Source of the DNA: Stigmatella aurantiaca DW4/3-1
Lineage (GTDB): Bacteria; Myxococcota; Myxococcia; Myxococcales; Myxococcaceae
Reading direction: 5' to 3'
DNA length: 64,000 nt
Assembly (NCBI RefSeq): GCF_000165485.1
Contig: NC_014623.1
Span: forward strand, 3,863,501 to 3,927,500
Shown piece after piece: positions 43,115 to 52,048 of this stretch; positions within the stretch are counted from its first letter, which is position 1, and each line of letters opens with the position of its first letter. The notes beneath the pieces were generated by a model that was not told the DNA's origin, ran no database searches, and saw only the letters and a program-made list of their open reading frames with translations. The translations under genes and the position numbers were made by a program.

Positions 43115-45787
43115 TCACCCTCCGCGCGTCATGGGTTTCAGGCCCGTCAGCTCGTTGAGAAGCGTCCAGGCCTGTTCCCAGCCCGGGGTGCGGTCCGTGA
43201 TGCGTCCGTGGAGCCAAGAGATAAAGGTGGCGCGCGGCGCGTCATTGTGCCTGGAGGCCTGATGCACGAGGGCCAGGAGATTCGGGGTCTCTTCTGGGGG
43301 CGCGGACCAGGCGAGCGTCATGGCCCACTCCGCGTCCCCCTCTTGAAGCAGCCGTTGGACTTCGTCTCTCACGGTGGATGCGGCGGTCTTCCAGATTTGC
43401 CGCAGGGCGGCATTGTCATGCGGGCGGATAAGCCGTTCCGCGATGGCCTGGCGGATGAACCGGGCGGGCGTGTGTTGCCAGAGGCGGTTCTCCCGCTCGC
43501 TGAAGTCACGGTGGGGGTTGTCTTTCCAGGACGTGAGGAGGGCGCTCCATTGCTCGTCGCGGAGCCGCTCGTAGGGAAACCGCTCCTCGCGCAGCACCCA
43601 GGACAGCCGCTGGCTCAGGAGGACTTCAGGGGGAACGAGGGCCCAGAGGTCCTGTGCCCAGGGCTGCTGGAATGAGAAGAGCGAGGACCCGTCCTTGTCC
43701 TGTGCCAGCCACGCCCTCCAGAGGGCATTCACGATGGGCTCCCAGGGCTGTTGATGCTGCGCTGCGTATTGAGGCAGGAGCGGGAAGAGCTTGTCCCAGG
43801 ACGCGTGCTCCACATCCCCCCAGAGGAGCGCTCCGGGTTGGAGCCGCGTGAGGAGGAAGGCGGGGACCTGGAGGTCGTGGACCCGGGCAAACGCGTTGGA
43901 GAAGAGCCCCGTGCGAGGCAACAGACGTCCGTAGAATGAGAGGACGCGGAACTGCAGGGATTCGTCGGAGGACTCATCGAACACGGCGGTCCAGACTTGC
44001 GACAGCGCTTGGCTCAGTTCACTTCCCTGGGGGAAATTTCCTTGGAGGGTGAGCATGGGGTGAAGCCCCTCGGGTTTGGCCCTGAGCCGGTCCACCAGTG
44101 TGTGCCCCGCAAGCAGCCACAGCCCATACTTCAACGGGAGGTAGTCGATGTCTGGGCTGTAGCTGATGCGAGGCCGGGGCCAGCCGTTGCGATCGATCAG
44201 CAACCGCTGCTGGAGTTCGAGCACCTCCGAAAGAATCTTCTGGGGAACCTCGGATGTGCCGCGGAAGACGGTGAGGCCCAGGGCTCTGAAGGCGCATTCC
44301 ACGGCCGCCGCCCACGCGGGCGAGTCGAACGGCCGCGTCTCCAGCAGGCGCTGGATGGGTTTGAAGTCTCCGGTGCCGCAGCGCCCGAGCAGACTGGCCA
44401 TCACGAAGCGCGCGCCATGCGCTTTCAGGAGTGCCGTGCCCCATTTCTCGTGCGATTCGTTCAGCAGGTCATCCGCCGCTTGAGTGAGCAGGGTCGTCAA
44501 CAGCCAGCGAGGGTGCAGGGTGTACAGCCGCGGCCGTTTTTCCCGGAGGAGCTGGAGTTGTTGCAGCGAGTGGAGGATGGCAGACGCTGAGGGCGGCTGT
44601 TTCTCCACGGCCTTCTGGAGCTGGCGCTCGTTGAGTTGCAGGCCATGCTGGCCAGACAAGCGTTTTAGGTAGGCGAGGGCCTGCTCATCCGAGGGCATGC
44701 GCGCAAGCTCCAGCCACTCGTTCCATCGTTGTGGCTCCTGCCAGGGGTGCTCACCCTGAAGGACAGCCTGGCCGAGGTGAGTCAGCTGCTTCAGAAGGTC
44801 CGGGACCTTCCCGGTTTCGATCTGGGTTTCGACCTGGTCCTTCCTCATCCGGAGGAAGAGCTTCGCGAGCGTCATCCAGGCCTGTTTGGGCTCCATGCTC
44901 CGGATGTCCTTGGAATACCGGGCATAGAGGCCGATGAAGCCCAGCACGGTCCCGAAGCCATCGAGGATTCTCTGAGGAATCAGCGTGTCCTGCATCCAAT
45001 CCACGCAGGCTTTCGCATCGAAGTGGGGGTCTTTATGCGAACGCTCGTGGACCCAGTTCACCAGGGGCTCGAGCCAGGTTGCCGGAGGGGGAGAGCTCAC
45101 TTGGTCCCATGTGAACTCGGGCTCCTTTTCAGCGGAGAGCGGGAAGAAGTGCTGTGGACGTCCTCGCCGCCTGGGCGCGCCTTCCACGGCAACGCATACG
45201 GACAGGGGGCGCGCCCCTGCGGGGGGATCGCGGGGGAGTCCGTCCGGAGACATCAACTCGATGAAGGTGTCCTGCCCGTCCACCAGTTGGCCGAGTGCTT
45301 CCGCCCAGTTTTCTGCCTGAATGAAGCGGGCCACGCCTTGGGCCTCGATCCATTTGCCCACCAGCGTGCGCCCCGAGCCGCTGGGGGCTCGCCACAGGAC
45401 GGGCCAATCACCGGTGTCGAGGACCGCTTGAGGAAAAACGGGAGGCGGAGGCTCCTTGCGAGGATCCACGCGGCGGATGTCCACATCCCAGAACTGGATC
45501 TCGGGCCTGGGGCGTTTCGATGGGCTCGTCAATTCCACCAACTGGCTGTCCAGATCCTCCGGGTGGAGGTGGAGGAACTGGGCCAGCACCGCGCGGACCC
45601 GGGGGCGGTCTTGGAGCCAGTCCAGCTTCTTGCCCTTGTCGAAATCCCCCAGGTAGGTCCCCAGGGAGTTCTCCCCGAGTTTTTCCTCGGGAGGCCACGC
45701 AGGCAGTGCCTTGAGCTGCCGTGCCATTTCCCGGAAGGAGAGGGGGTCCCCGTGCTCCTTTTGTGCCTGCGTCATCAGCCAGCCCAT
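43115..45787 (-). CDS. Large protein with HTH-like N-terminus and degenerate P-loop (STAND-like, unassigned)
   Basis: 890 residues, no membrane segments. Residues 10-75 resemble a helix-turn-helix module (SFREMARQLKALPAWPP, SLGTYLGDFDKGKKL, RVRAVLAQFL). Residues 134-141 (APSGSGRT) occupy the place of a Walker A loop, but the first Gly is Ala and the key Lys is Arg; FIELMSPDGL downstream could be the Walker B region. The remaining 700 residues are helical, rich in Leu, Trp and Gln, like the effector-sensing arm of NTPase-type STAND proteins. GGAGG precedes ATG 45787. I do not recognise a named family. Neighbours (DUF4145-like, SLATT-like) suggest a conflict-system role. Confidence 0.65.
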   Translation of the reverse strand: MGWLMTQAQKEHGDPLSFREMARQLKALPAWPPEEKLGENSLGTYLGDFDKGKKLDWLQDRPRVRAVLAQFLHLHPEDLDSQLVELTSPSKRPRPEIQFWDVDIRRVDPRKEPPPPVFPQAVLDTGDWPVLWRAPSGSGRTLVGKWIEAQGVARFIQAENWAEALGQLVDGQDTFIELMSPDGLPRDPPAGARPLSVCVAVEGAPRRRGRPQHFFPLSAEKEPEFTWDQVSSPPPATWLEPLVNWVHERSHKDPHFDAKACVDWMQDTLIPQRILDGFGTVLGFIGLYARYSKDIRSMEPKQAWMTLAKLFLRMRKDQVETQIETGKVPDLLKQLTHLGQAVLQGEHPWQEPQRWNEWLELARMPSDEQALAYLKRLSGQHGLQLNERQLQKAVEKQPPSASAILHSLQQLQLLREKRPRLYTLHPRWLLTTLLTQAADDLLNESHEKWGTALLKAHGARFVMASLLGRCGTGDFKPIQRLLETRPFDSPAWAAAVECAFRALGLTVFRGTSEVPQKILSEVLELQQRLLIDRNGWPRPRISYSPDIDYLPLKYGLWLLAGHTLVDRLRAKPEGLHPMLTLQGNFPQGSELSQALSQVWTAVFDESSDESLQFRVLSFYGRLLPRTGLFSNAFARVHDLQVPAFLLTRLQPGALLWGDVEHASWDKLFPLLPQYAAQHQQPWEPIVNALWRAWLAQDKDGSSLFSFQQPWAQDLWALVPPEVLLSQRLSWVLREERFPYERLRDEQWSALLTSWKDNPHRDFSERENRLWQHTPARFIRQAIAERLIRPHDNAALRQIWKTAASTVRDEVQRLLQEGDAEWAMTLAWSAPPEETPNLLALVHQASRHNDAPRATFISWLHGRITDRTPGWEQAWTLLNELTGLKPMTRGG

Positions 45788-45830
45788 GTCTGCCTCCGCC
45801 GATGAGCATAGCGACGGGACGCAACAGCAC

Positions 45831-45851
45831 CCAATTGCGGCCCAATTGCGG
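45831..45851. repeat. Tandem direct repeat in the divergent promoter region
   Basis: CCAATTGCGG occurs twice, separated by one C (45831-45840 and 45842-45851), so the unit is 11 bases and both copies sit on the same face of the DNA helix. It lies between the divergent 890-residue and DUF4145-like genes. The first protein has an HTH-like N-terminus and could bind here. Confidence 0.5.
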
Positions 45852-45915
45852 TGGTGTTGTGGTTGCCTGGCTTCGGGCGTACTCGTTGGCGGCTCTCATG
45901 AACCGAGGTCTTCCC

Positions 45916-46344
45916 ATGACGAATGCGTGTCCGAAGCATCCCCGGCCCCAGTGGATGCAAGCCCTGCCACTCCAGTTCCAGGAGCTCTTGGAAGAGGTAT
46001 ACGTGCTCATCGAGCAGGGCCCCCTGCGCTTCGTGCCCGGAGGGCTGCGGACCCTCGTCGAGCTGCTCGGGCGGGAGGTTCTGGGGGAGTCACTCTCTTT
46101 CGGGAAGATGCCCGGTGCACTCCACGAAAGGCACCTCGCCAGCGCGGCTGAGCGGGACCGGCTGGCGGAGGTCCTGGCCGGGGCCCACGCCGCCGTTCAC
46201 GACGGAACGCTGCTGAGCCGGGGGGCCGTCCTTCACATGCTGCTGTGCGTCGAGCGCCTGCTTCAAAACTGCTTCGTGTTGTCACAGCCCCACGCGGAGC
46301 TGCGGGAGGTGGCGGCGCGACGCGAAGCAGGGAGAAGAGGATGA
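45916..46344 (+). CDS. DUF4145-like protein
   Basis: 142 residues, helical. The pattern LPLQFQELLEEVYVLIEQG, then a GLRTLVELLGREVLG helix and the C-terminal GAHAAVHDGTLLSRGAVLHM helix pair matches DUF4145 domains, where the conserved GN-x-AAH segment precedes a helical bundle; here it is GAHAAVH. DUF4145 domains are common in restriction and other defence genes. I chose ATG 45916; ATG 45898 lies in frame six codons upstream and overlaps the GAGG Shine-Dalgarno. The stop is separated by one base from the stop of the convergent SLATT-like gene. Confidence 0.55.
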   Translation: MTNACPKHPRPQWMQALPLQFQELLEEVYVLIEQGPLRFVPGGLRTLVELLGREVLGESLSFGKMPGALHERHLASAAERDRLAEVLAGAHAAVHDGTLLSRGAVLHMLLCVERLLQNCFVLSQPHAELREVAARREAGRRG

Positions 46345-46345
46345 A

Positions 46346-47245
46346 CTACGAGAGCGTCAACACGACCGAGGTGGTCTCCCCCGGCGTGATGGTCACGACA
46401 TCCTCCGAGGAGACGGGGTTGCCTTTGCGCTTCGCGGTGACGCGGAGCAGGTGCTGGCCCGGCCCCAGGCCGGTGAAGGCCTTGGTGGCACCGGTGTGCT
46501 CTCCCTGTGAGGCCTCGTCGAGGTGGAGCTCGTAGCGGTGGTTGTCCAGGGTGTCGAGCTCGGCGATCTGGACCTTGAGTGCACCATGCGAGGGTGGGGT
46601 TACGGCGAGGACCATCGGAGCTGCCTCCCGTCGCGCCGTGACGGACTTTTCGAACTCCGCCAGCGCTCCGGTGAAGTGGGCCACCCATTCAGACGTTTCG
46701 TTCTTGAGGGCTTGGTTGACGGCGCTGAGCGCGTTCTGAAGCAGGTTGAGGCTGGCGATGAGGCCTTCGCTTTTGGAGGAATTGACGAGCCGGGTCTCGA
46801 GCGCGAGCCGGGTCCAGCCGAATTGGAGCATTTCCAGCCGGGTCTGGAGTTCCAACAGATAGGCGAGGTAGCGCATCCACGTGGACGAGAAGCCGTAGAG
46901 CCGGTCGAGCGCGATGCAACTGGCGCCGAGTGCGGCGAAGATGGAGGCGACAGGTACCCAGCGTTGGGGGGCCCACTCCAAGGGAAACATGGACACGGCG
47001 ATGGGGAGGATGGAGGCCAAGCCCGCCAGCGTGATGGCCGAGCCCCGGAAGAAGACAGCCCGGTACTTGTGGTGTGCTTTGCGGACGTCGTACCAGTGGA
47101 TGGCCTCCTCGATCTTGGCCACCACCGCGTTGTAGAGGTCTTGCAGTTCCTGGTCCTGCTCCGGCTGGTTCGCGGAAGGGAACCGCATGGCCCGGAGGTT
47201 GTCGGTGGGCTTCTCGGACGTGGTGTTGGGCAAGGCAGGCCTCAC
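46346..47245 (-). CDS. SLATT-like two-helix membrane protein with C-terminal beta domain
   Basis: 299 residues. After a charged helix (ELQDLYNAVVAKIEEAIHWY) come two close membrane helices (about 68-90, FRGSAITLAGLASILPIAV, and about 98-115, PVASIFAALGASCIALDRL), then a long helical region (MRYLAYLLELQTRLEMLQFG). This order and the YDVRKAHHKYR segment before helix 1 fit SLATT proteins, predicted pore-forming effectors in nucleotide-signal conflict systems. From about residue 205 a beta-sandwich-like domain is attached (HGALKVQIAELDTLDNHRYE, ending TPGETTSVVLTLS). The start is a GTG; ATG at 47188 is an alternative. Confidence 0.65.
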   Translation of the reverse strand: MRPALPNTTSEKPTDNLRAMRFPSANQPEQDQELQDLYNAVVAKIEEAIHWYDVRKAHHKYRAVFFRGSAITLAGLASILPIAVSMFPLEWAPQRWVPVASIFAALGASCIALDRLYGFSSTWMRYLAYLLELQTRLEMLQFGWTRLALETRLVNSSKSEGLIASLNLLQNALSAVNQALKNETSEWVAHFTGALAEFEKSVTARREAAPMVLAVTPPSHGALKVQIAELDTLDNHRYELHLDEASQGEHTGATKAFTGLGPGQHLLRVTAKRKGNPVSSEDVVTITPGETTSVVLTLS

Positions 47246-47311
47246 GCATCCCTGCGTAGCCGAGGCGAGGCGCTGCGTCCATCCCTCCCCGGGCCGGAAG
47301 GAAGCAGGGGG

Positions 47312-47785
47312 TCAATGCGCGTAGGTCTCACGCAGGCGTTGGATGAGGTCGCGCACCTCTTGGAGACCTGGCTTGTCGCAGCCTTCAATCTGCGCCCGGT
47401 AGGATGTGCTTTCCAACTCCAAGGTGAGGCGGACGCTGCTGTCGGTCACGGGAGGGCAGGGTTGCTCTCCGCGCCCCAAGGTCTCGAGCAAGCGGGAGTC
47501 CGTGGCGGTTTCCCGGACGGCTTTCAGCTCGTTCTCGGGCAGGTGGACTTCCAGGATCGGGCTCCCTGGGTTGTTGAAGCGGTCCACGCGGAAGGTGCCG
47601 TCCGCCAGCACCTCGTCCGAGCCTTGGCAGTCCATCTCCTCCGAGCAGGGGCCTCCCGCGGACTCGAGGAGGAGCCGCCGGAAAGTCTCTGGCTCGGAGT
47701 CGCCGCAGGCGAGCAGCCCCCAGGTGGCGCCGCTGGCGGCGAGGCAGATCAGAAAACGAAGAAATGAAGGGCGATGGGAGCGCAT
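47312..47785 (-). CDS. Small lipoprotein of unknown function
   Basis: 157 residues. Signal peptide with lipobox (GLLAC) and mature protein of about 130 residues with two Cys pairs (GPCSEEMDCQG, EQPCPP with EGCDKPG). No family recognised. It begins 56 bases before the divergent OPT transporter start, and follows the SLATT-like gene upstream on the same strand by 66 bases in genomic order; whether it belongs to that module is unclear. Confidence 0.65.
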   Translation of the reverse strand: MRSHRPSFLRFLICLAASGATWGLLACGDSEPETFRRLLLESAGGPCSEEMDCQGSDEVLADGTFRVDRFNNPGSPILEVHLPENELKAVRETATDSRLLETLGRGEQPCPPVTDSSVRLTLELESTSYRAQIEGCDKPGLQEVRDLIQRLRETYAH

Positions 47786-47841
47786 GGCCCTTCATCTTGC
47801 ACCATCGGTTGGGCGCGGGAGTGCGCTAGCCTGGGTCCTCC

Positions 47842-49662
47842 ATGGCCGATTCTGTCTCGTCTCCTCCCGGAAGCCCTCGTTTTGGTTGGTTGCCCGCTCC
47901 GGGGACCTGGAAGTTCCACCTGCTCTTGAGCGCGGTGGCCATCTTCGTGCTCGGGCCGCTGGGGGGCATCGCCGCCTCGTACATGAACTTCAGCCTGGGG
48001 TTCTTCGTGGGCGGGCAGGTGCTGGCCGGCATTCTCGGCAGTGCCGTCACCTACGGCTACGGTCCCGACGGCAAGCACGGCGCCAACTTCATGCAGACGA
48101 TGGCCGCCTCGGTGGCCTCCATGTGCGCCATGGGGGTGCTCATCCAGGCGATGGTGTGGCTGGGCATGCCGCAGCCCCCCGTCTGGCACCTGATGCTCTT
48201 CGTCGGGTGTGTGGGGATGTTTGGCGTGGGCGTGGGCATGCTCTACACGCCGCTGCTCGTGGATCGGTTGCAGCTGGACTATCCCTCGGGTTACGCGGTG
48301 GCCAACATCCTCCGGGCGCTCACCGACAAGCGGCTGTTGAAGGCCTCCATCGCCAAGCTCGGAAGTGGCACCGCCTTGGGCGCGCTGGTGGCGGGACTCA
48401 CAGAGGCGTCGCGCACCTTGGCGAGCCTGGGCGTGGGCGCCTCCACCGTGGGCGCGGGCATGGTGGTGGGCAGCCGCGTCACGGTGCCGGCCGTGCTGGG
48501 AGGCCTCGTGGGCGCAGCCCTCACGCCGTTCTTGAGGGAGTGGGGGTGGCTGGGCCCCGAGGAGCCATTCCGCAAGGTCGGCTTCCTCGGCGGGTTGGGG
48601 ATGATCTGCGGGGCGGCCGTGGTCGACCTGGCCCTCCTGGCGGGGCAGGCGGTGGACCGGGTGCGCAACCGCGCCAAGGTCCCGGTGGGCGAGGTGCCCG
48701 CTTGGAAGCAGGTGAGCCTTCCCAAGCTGTTCGCATGGATCGCCTTCTGGGGCGTGGCGCTGGTGCTGGTGGCCACGCAGTTGTTGGATCAGCCCCTGGG
48801 GTTCGTCCTCTTTGGCATGACGCTGGCGCTGCTCTTCGTGCTCATCAATGGCATTGCCTACGGCATCACCGACCAGAACCCTATTTCCAGCGCCTTCGTC
48901 GTTTCCGTGCTGCTGATGTCGCTGTTGGGATTGAAGAATCCCCTGGTGGGGATGATGTCCGCGAGCATCCTGCTCATCTGCACATCGGTGGGCTGCGACA
49001 TGCAGCAGGACCGCTCCACGGGCTGGCGGCTGGGCACGGACCGCACCCTCCAATTCCGCTACCAAGTGGTGGGCATCGTGATGGGCGCGGTGCTGTGTGT
49101 GGGGCTGGCGCGCGTCTTCATGAGCGCCTACCCCGTGCTGGCCATCAACCAGCTCGATACGCCCGGTGCGAGTGTGGGGCAGTGGAATTCGGCGATGACC
49201 TACAAGCTCGTGGGCGCCATCCGGAGCCTGGGGGCATTGTCGGACCACACGATGAAGGCGCTGATCGTGGGCCTCGTGCTGGGATTCGTGCTGGAGGTGG
49301 CCCGCAAGCTGCTCAAGCGCAGCGAGCGCTACGTGCAGTATGTGAAGGGCTCGCCCAAGGGCCAGGCGGTGGGATGGGTTCTGGACTCGGTGGTGCTGGC
49401 CAGCCCCTATGCCTCGTCATTCGGCGCTTTCGTCAACCTGTCGTCGGCCATCTGGTTCGGGGTGGGGGGCATTGGCGCTTCGCTCTGGAACGCCAGGATG
49501 CGGCGGAGCGCGCCCCATGCCTCCGGTTCCCCGGGTGAAGGGGGAGAGGCGCTTCCCGAGGACATGAGCACCACCTCTCTTTTGGGAGGCGGCCTCATCG
49601 CGGGCGAGTCGCTCTTCTTCCTCATCGTGGGGATCGCCGGTCTGGTGACCCTGCTGGGCTGA
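47842..49662 (+). CDS. OPT-family oligopeptide/metal-chelate transporter
   Basis: 606 residues with about 14-16 hydrophobic helices. The family pattern is visible in SYMNFSLGFFVGGQVLAGIL-like helix 2 region, YPSGYAVANILRAL and SSAFVVSVLLMSLLGL, together with DMQQDRSTGWRLG, the loop typical of OPT proteins. The family carries oligopeptides or metal-siderophore chelates into the cytoplasm. OPT genes are widespread in myxobacteria. The ATG 47842 start fits (MADSVSSPPGSPRFGW). Substrate cannot be assigned. Confidence 0.85.
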   Translation: MADSVSSPPGSPRFGWLPAPGTWKFHLLLSAVAIFVLGPLGGIAASYMNFSLGFFVGGQVLAGILGSAVTYGYGPDGKHGANFMQTMAASVASMCAMGVLIQAMVWLGMPQPPVWHLMLFVGCVGMFGVGVGMLYTPLLVDRLQLDYPSGYAVANILRALTDKRLLKASIAKLGSGTALGALVAGLTEASRTLASLGVGASTVGAGMVVGSRVTVPAVLGGLVGAALTPFLREWGWLGPEEPFRKVGFLGGLGMICGAAVVDLALLAGQAVDRVRNRAKVPVGEVPAWKQVSLPKLFAWIAFWGVALVLVATQLLDQPLGFVLFGMTLALLFVLINGIAYGITDQNPISSAFVVSVLLMSLLGLKNPLVGMMSASILLICTSVGCDMQQDRSTGWRLGTDRTLQFRYQVVGIVMGAVLCVGLARVFMSAYPVLAINQLDTPGASVGQWNSAMTYKLVGAIRSLGALSDHTMKALIVGLVLGFVLEVARKLLKRSERYVQYVKGSPKGQAVGWVLDSVVLASPYASSFGAFVNLSSAIWFGVGGIGASLWNARMRRSAPHASGSPGEGGEALPEDMSTTSLLGGGLIAGESLFFLIVGIAGLVTLLG

Positions 49663-49668
49663 GCGCGC

Positions 49669-50661
49669 CTACTCTTCGTCCGGTTCCGCGGCTCCCGCCC
49701 CGCCCATGCGGGAGAGGTCGTCCTTGTTCACCTTGTCGACGTTGAACTTCCGGGCGCTGGCCAGCATCTTCGCCACGCTCGGGCCGAACTCGGACGGGCT
49801 GTCGTCCTTCTTGAAGCGCAGGAAGTTGATGCGCGCGACGACGAAGTTCTTCAGGTAGGGGTTTTGAAGGCCCCGTTCCTTGAGCGCGGTGACGACCCGG
49901 ATCACCTCGTCGTCCAGTGCCAGCAAGGCGTCGGCCCGCTCCTCCCGGACCCGGAGCGCCTCGGCCAGGGGCAGGTCCAGGAAGCTTTCCACCCGTTTGA
50001 CGAAGGGGTGGTAGGCGCCCGCCGAGAAGCGAGGACGCTTCTCGTAGGCCGCGCCCAGGGTGATGAAGGCGGGCTCCTCGAAGAGGTGGGAGAAGTCCGT
50101 TTCCTTGCCCGCGCGGGAGCCCGTCAGCCCGCGGTGCATGCGGATGACCTCCAGCGAGCGCTCCTTGAGGTTGTGGGCCTTCTCCGTGTTGAGGGCGAGG
50201 ATCTGGTAGGCCACATCCTCCTCGGGCAGCACGAGGGCCACCATCGCCTTGGCGCCCAGCATCTTCGAGGCGTGCAGGCGGTGGTTACCATTGGGCGTCC
50301 AGTAGCGCCCGTCCTTGCGAACGGCGATGACCGGATCCAGGAAGCGATCCAGCCGCTCCATGGCGCCCACCAGCCGCTTCACGTGGGGCTCGGACAGGTC
50401 TCGCTGGTACGGCGTGGGCTCGACCTTCTCGATGGGGAGCGCGGCGAACACCACCGTGTGCGCGCCCAGTGGATCCCGGTACACCGAGAGCACTTCCCCC
50501 CCATCCTGCTGAATGCCCTGGATGAGCTCCGTGGGGGGCGTGGCGGCCTCGCTGGCCACCTCCGCGGCCGAAAGGCCCCGGGAGCGAGGCTCGGCTTTCT
50601 TGCGGCGCGGCTTGCGGACCGCCGTCCCACGGGGCTTCGAGGCTGCCTTCTTCGCTGCCAT
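49669..50661 (-). CDS. ParB-like N-terminal (ParB/Srx) domain protein
   Basis: 330 residues. A basic Lys/Arg-rich tail (residues 1-30) precedes a ParB/Srx domain of about residues 55-190, with PIEKVEPTPYQRDLSEPHVK, DPVIAVRKDG and the GNHRLHASKMLGAK motif (ParB proteins have GERRxxA here). No central HTH of the segregation type is visible, and no ParA gene is nearby, so it is not a partition protein in the usual sense. It follows pmbA by 24 bases on the same strand. A CTPase or nuclease-like function is possible. Confidence 0.75.
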   Translation of the reverse strand: MAAKKAASKPRGTAVRKPRRKKAEPRSRGLSAAEVASEAATPPTELIQGIQQDGGEVLSVYRDPLGAHTVVFAALPIEKVEPTPYQRDLSEPHVKRLVGAMERLDRFLDPVIAVRKDGRYWTPNGNHRLHASKMLGAKAMVALVLPEEDVAYQILALNTEKAHNLKERSLEVIRMHRGLTGSRAGKETDFSHLFEEPAFITLGAAYEKRPRFSAGAYHPFVKRVESFLDLPLAEALRVREERADALLALDDEVIRVVTALKERGLQNPYLKNFVVARINFLRFKKDDSPSEFGPSVAKMLASARKFNVDKVNKDDLSRMGGAGAAEPDEE

Positions 50662-50685
50662 ACGTCCCTTTCGTCTGGAGGCGTT

Positions 50686-52035
50686 TCAGTCACCCGAGAT
50701 GGTGAGCTGTTTGAAGCGCAGGGTGGGGGAGCCCGACGAGCCACGGAACTGAAGGTCATCGCCGATGCCGTCCAGGTCCTGGAGCATCTGGAGGAGGTTT
50801 CCCGCCACGGTGACTTCCTGCACCGCGGAGGCCAGCTCTCCGTTTTCGATCCAGAGCCCGTTGGCCCCCCGCGAATACTCCCCCGTGACCGGGTTCGCCC
50901 CGCTGCCCAGCATGGAGGTGACGTAGAAGCCATTCTTGACTTCGCGCACCAGCTCTTCCGGCTTTCTCGTGCCCGGCTCCAGGTACAGGTTGTTCGTCCC
51001 GATGTGGGGCAACGAATTGTAGCTGCGTGAGGCGTTGCCCGTCGTCTTCGCCTTGGCCTTGCGCGCCGTGAACGAGTCGTACAGGTAGTTTCGCAGCACG
51101 CCCTTGTCGAGCAGCGCGGTGCGGCGCGTGGGGACGCCTTCTCCATCGAACGGGGCGGTGCCCAGCCCCCGCCTCAGCAGGCCATCGTCCACCACGGTCA
51201 CGGTCTCGGGCGCCAGGCGCTTGCCCAGCTTCGAGACGAAGATGCTCGAGTTCTTGTAGATGGCGTTGCCATCCGCCGCCGAGGCGATGTTGTTCACGAA
51301 GGAGGCGGCCACGAGCGGATCGAAGATGACCGGTACCTGCTGGGTCTTCGCCCGCTTCGCGCCGAGCATGCGCACCGCGCGCCGCGCCGCCTCCCGCCCC
51401 ACCGCCTCGGGCGTGTCCAGATCCGTCAGGAAGCGCTTGTAGTCCACCCAGTAGCTCGTCTGGAGCTGGCCGTTCTCGGAGGCCACGGGCGAGGCGAAGA
51501 GGTACACATAGGTGCCCGAGTAGCCCGCCGCCATGCCCTCGCTGGAGGCCATGTGGACCTCGGAGACGTAGTCCCCGGCGCCCACGTTGTCGAAGGTGGT
51601 GATGCGGGGGTCCACCGCCTTGCCCGCTTTTTCGATCTCCAGCGCGGCCTTGATCTTCCAGTCCCCGGCCAGGTTCGCCACCTCCGGGTCATACAGGTCT
51701 CCGGTCTCCGCGAGCTTGCCCAGCTCCTTGCCGGTGGGCAGGCCATTGAGCTTGTTGGGGGCCGAGGCTTGGGCCAGTTGCAGTGCCCGGTCCACGAAGC
51801 CATCCAGGGAGGAGGGGTCGAAGTCCGAGGTGTAGGCGAAGCCCAGCCGGTGGTCCTTGGTGATGATCCGCAGGCCCACGCCCTTGCTGGTGGCCTGGGT
51901 CAGGTCCTCGATTTCGCCCTCGCGCACCCGGCAGCTGCTCTGTCTGCCGATCTCGATGAAGGCCTCTGCTTGTTTCGCGCCCTTTTTCGTCGCGCGTTGG
52001 ACGAGCTTCTTCGCGAGCTGTTGGTAGCCAGTCAT
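50686..52035 (-). CDS. pmbA: PmbA/TldE-type subunit of the TldD-TldE protease
   Basis: 449 residues, PmbA/TldE family. Motifs include EAFIEIGRQSSCRVREGE, RIITKDHRLGFAYTSDFDP, FDPLVAASFVNNIASAADG, VVDDGLLRRGLGTAPFDGEG and TGNASRSYNSLPHIGTNN. It lacks the metal-binding HExxxH motif, as expected for the non-catalytic partner of TldD. The pair degrades unfolded or natively modified peptides (microcin maturation, CcdA degradation). Starts 13 bases after the tldD stop. Confidence 0.92.
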   Translation of the reverse strand: MTGYQQLAKKLVQRATKKGAKQAEAFIEIGRQSSCRVREGEIEDLTQATSKGVGLRIITKDHRLGFAYTSDFDPSSLDGFVDRALQLAQASAPNKLNGLPTGKELGKLAETGDLYDPEVANLAGDWKIKAALEIEKAGKAVDPRITTFDNVGAGDYVSEVHMASSEGMAAGYSGTYVYLFASPVASENGQLQTSYWVDYKRFLTDLDTPEAVGREAARRAVRMLGAKRAKTQQVPVIFDPLVAASFVNNIASAADGNAIYKNSSIFVSKLGKRLAPETVTVVDDGLLRRGLGTAPFDGEGVPTRRTALLDKGVLRNYLYDSFTARKAKAKTTGNASRSYNSLPHIGTNNLYLEPGTRKPEELVREVKNGFYVTSMLGSGANPVTGEYSRGANGLWIENGELASAVQEVTVAGNLLQMLQDLDGIGDDLQFRGSSGSPTLRFKQLTISGD

Positions 52036-52048
52036 GGTGTCGTGAGCC

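Noticed and set aside
49669-50661. Chromosome segregation ParB
   Set aside because: No HTH of ParB type and no ParA or parS nearby.
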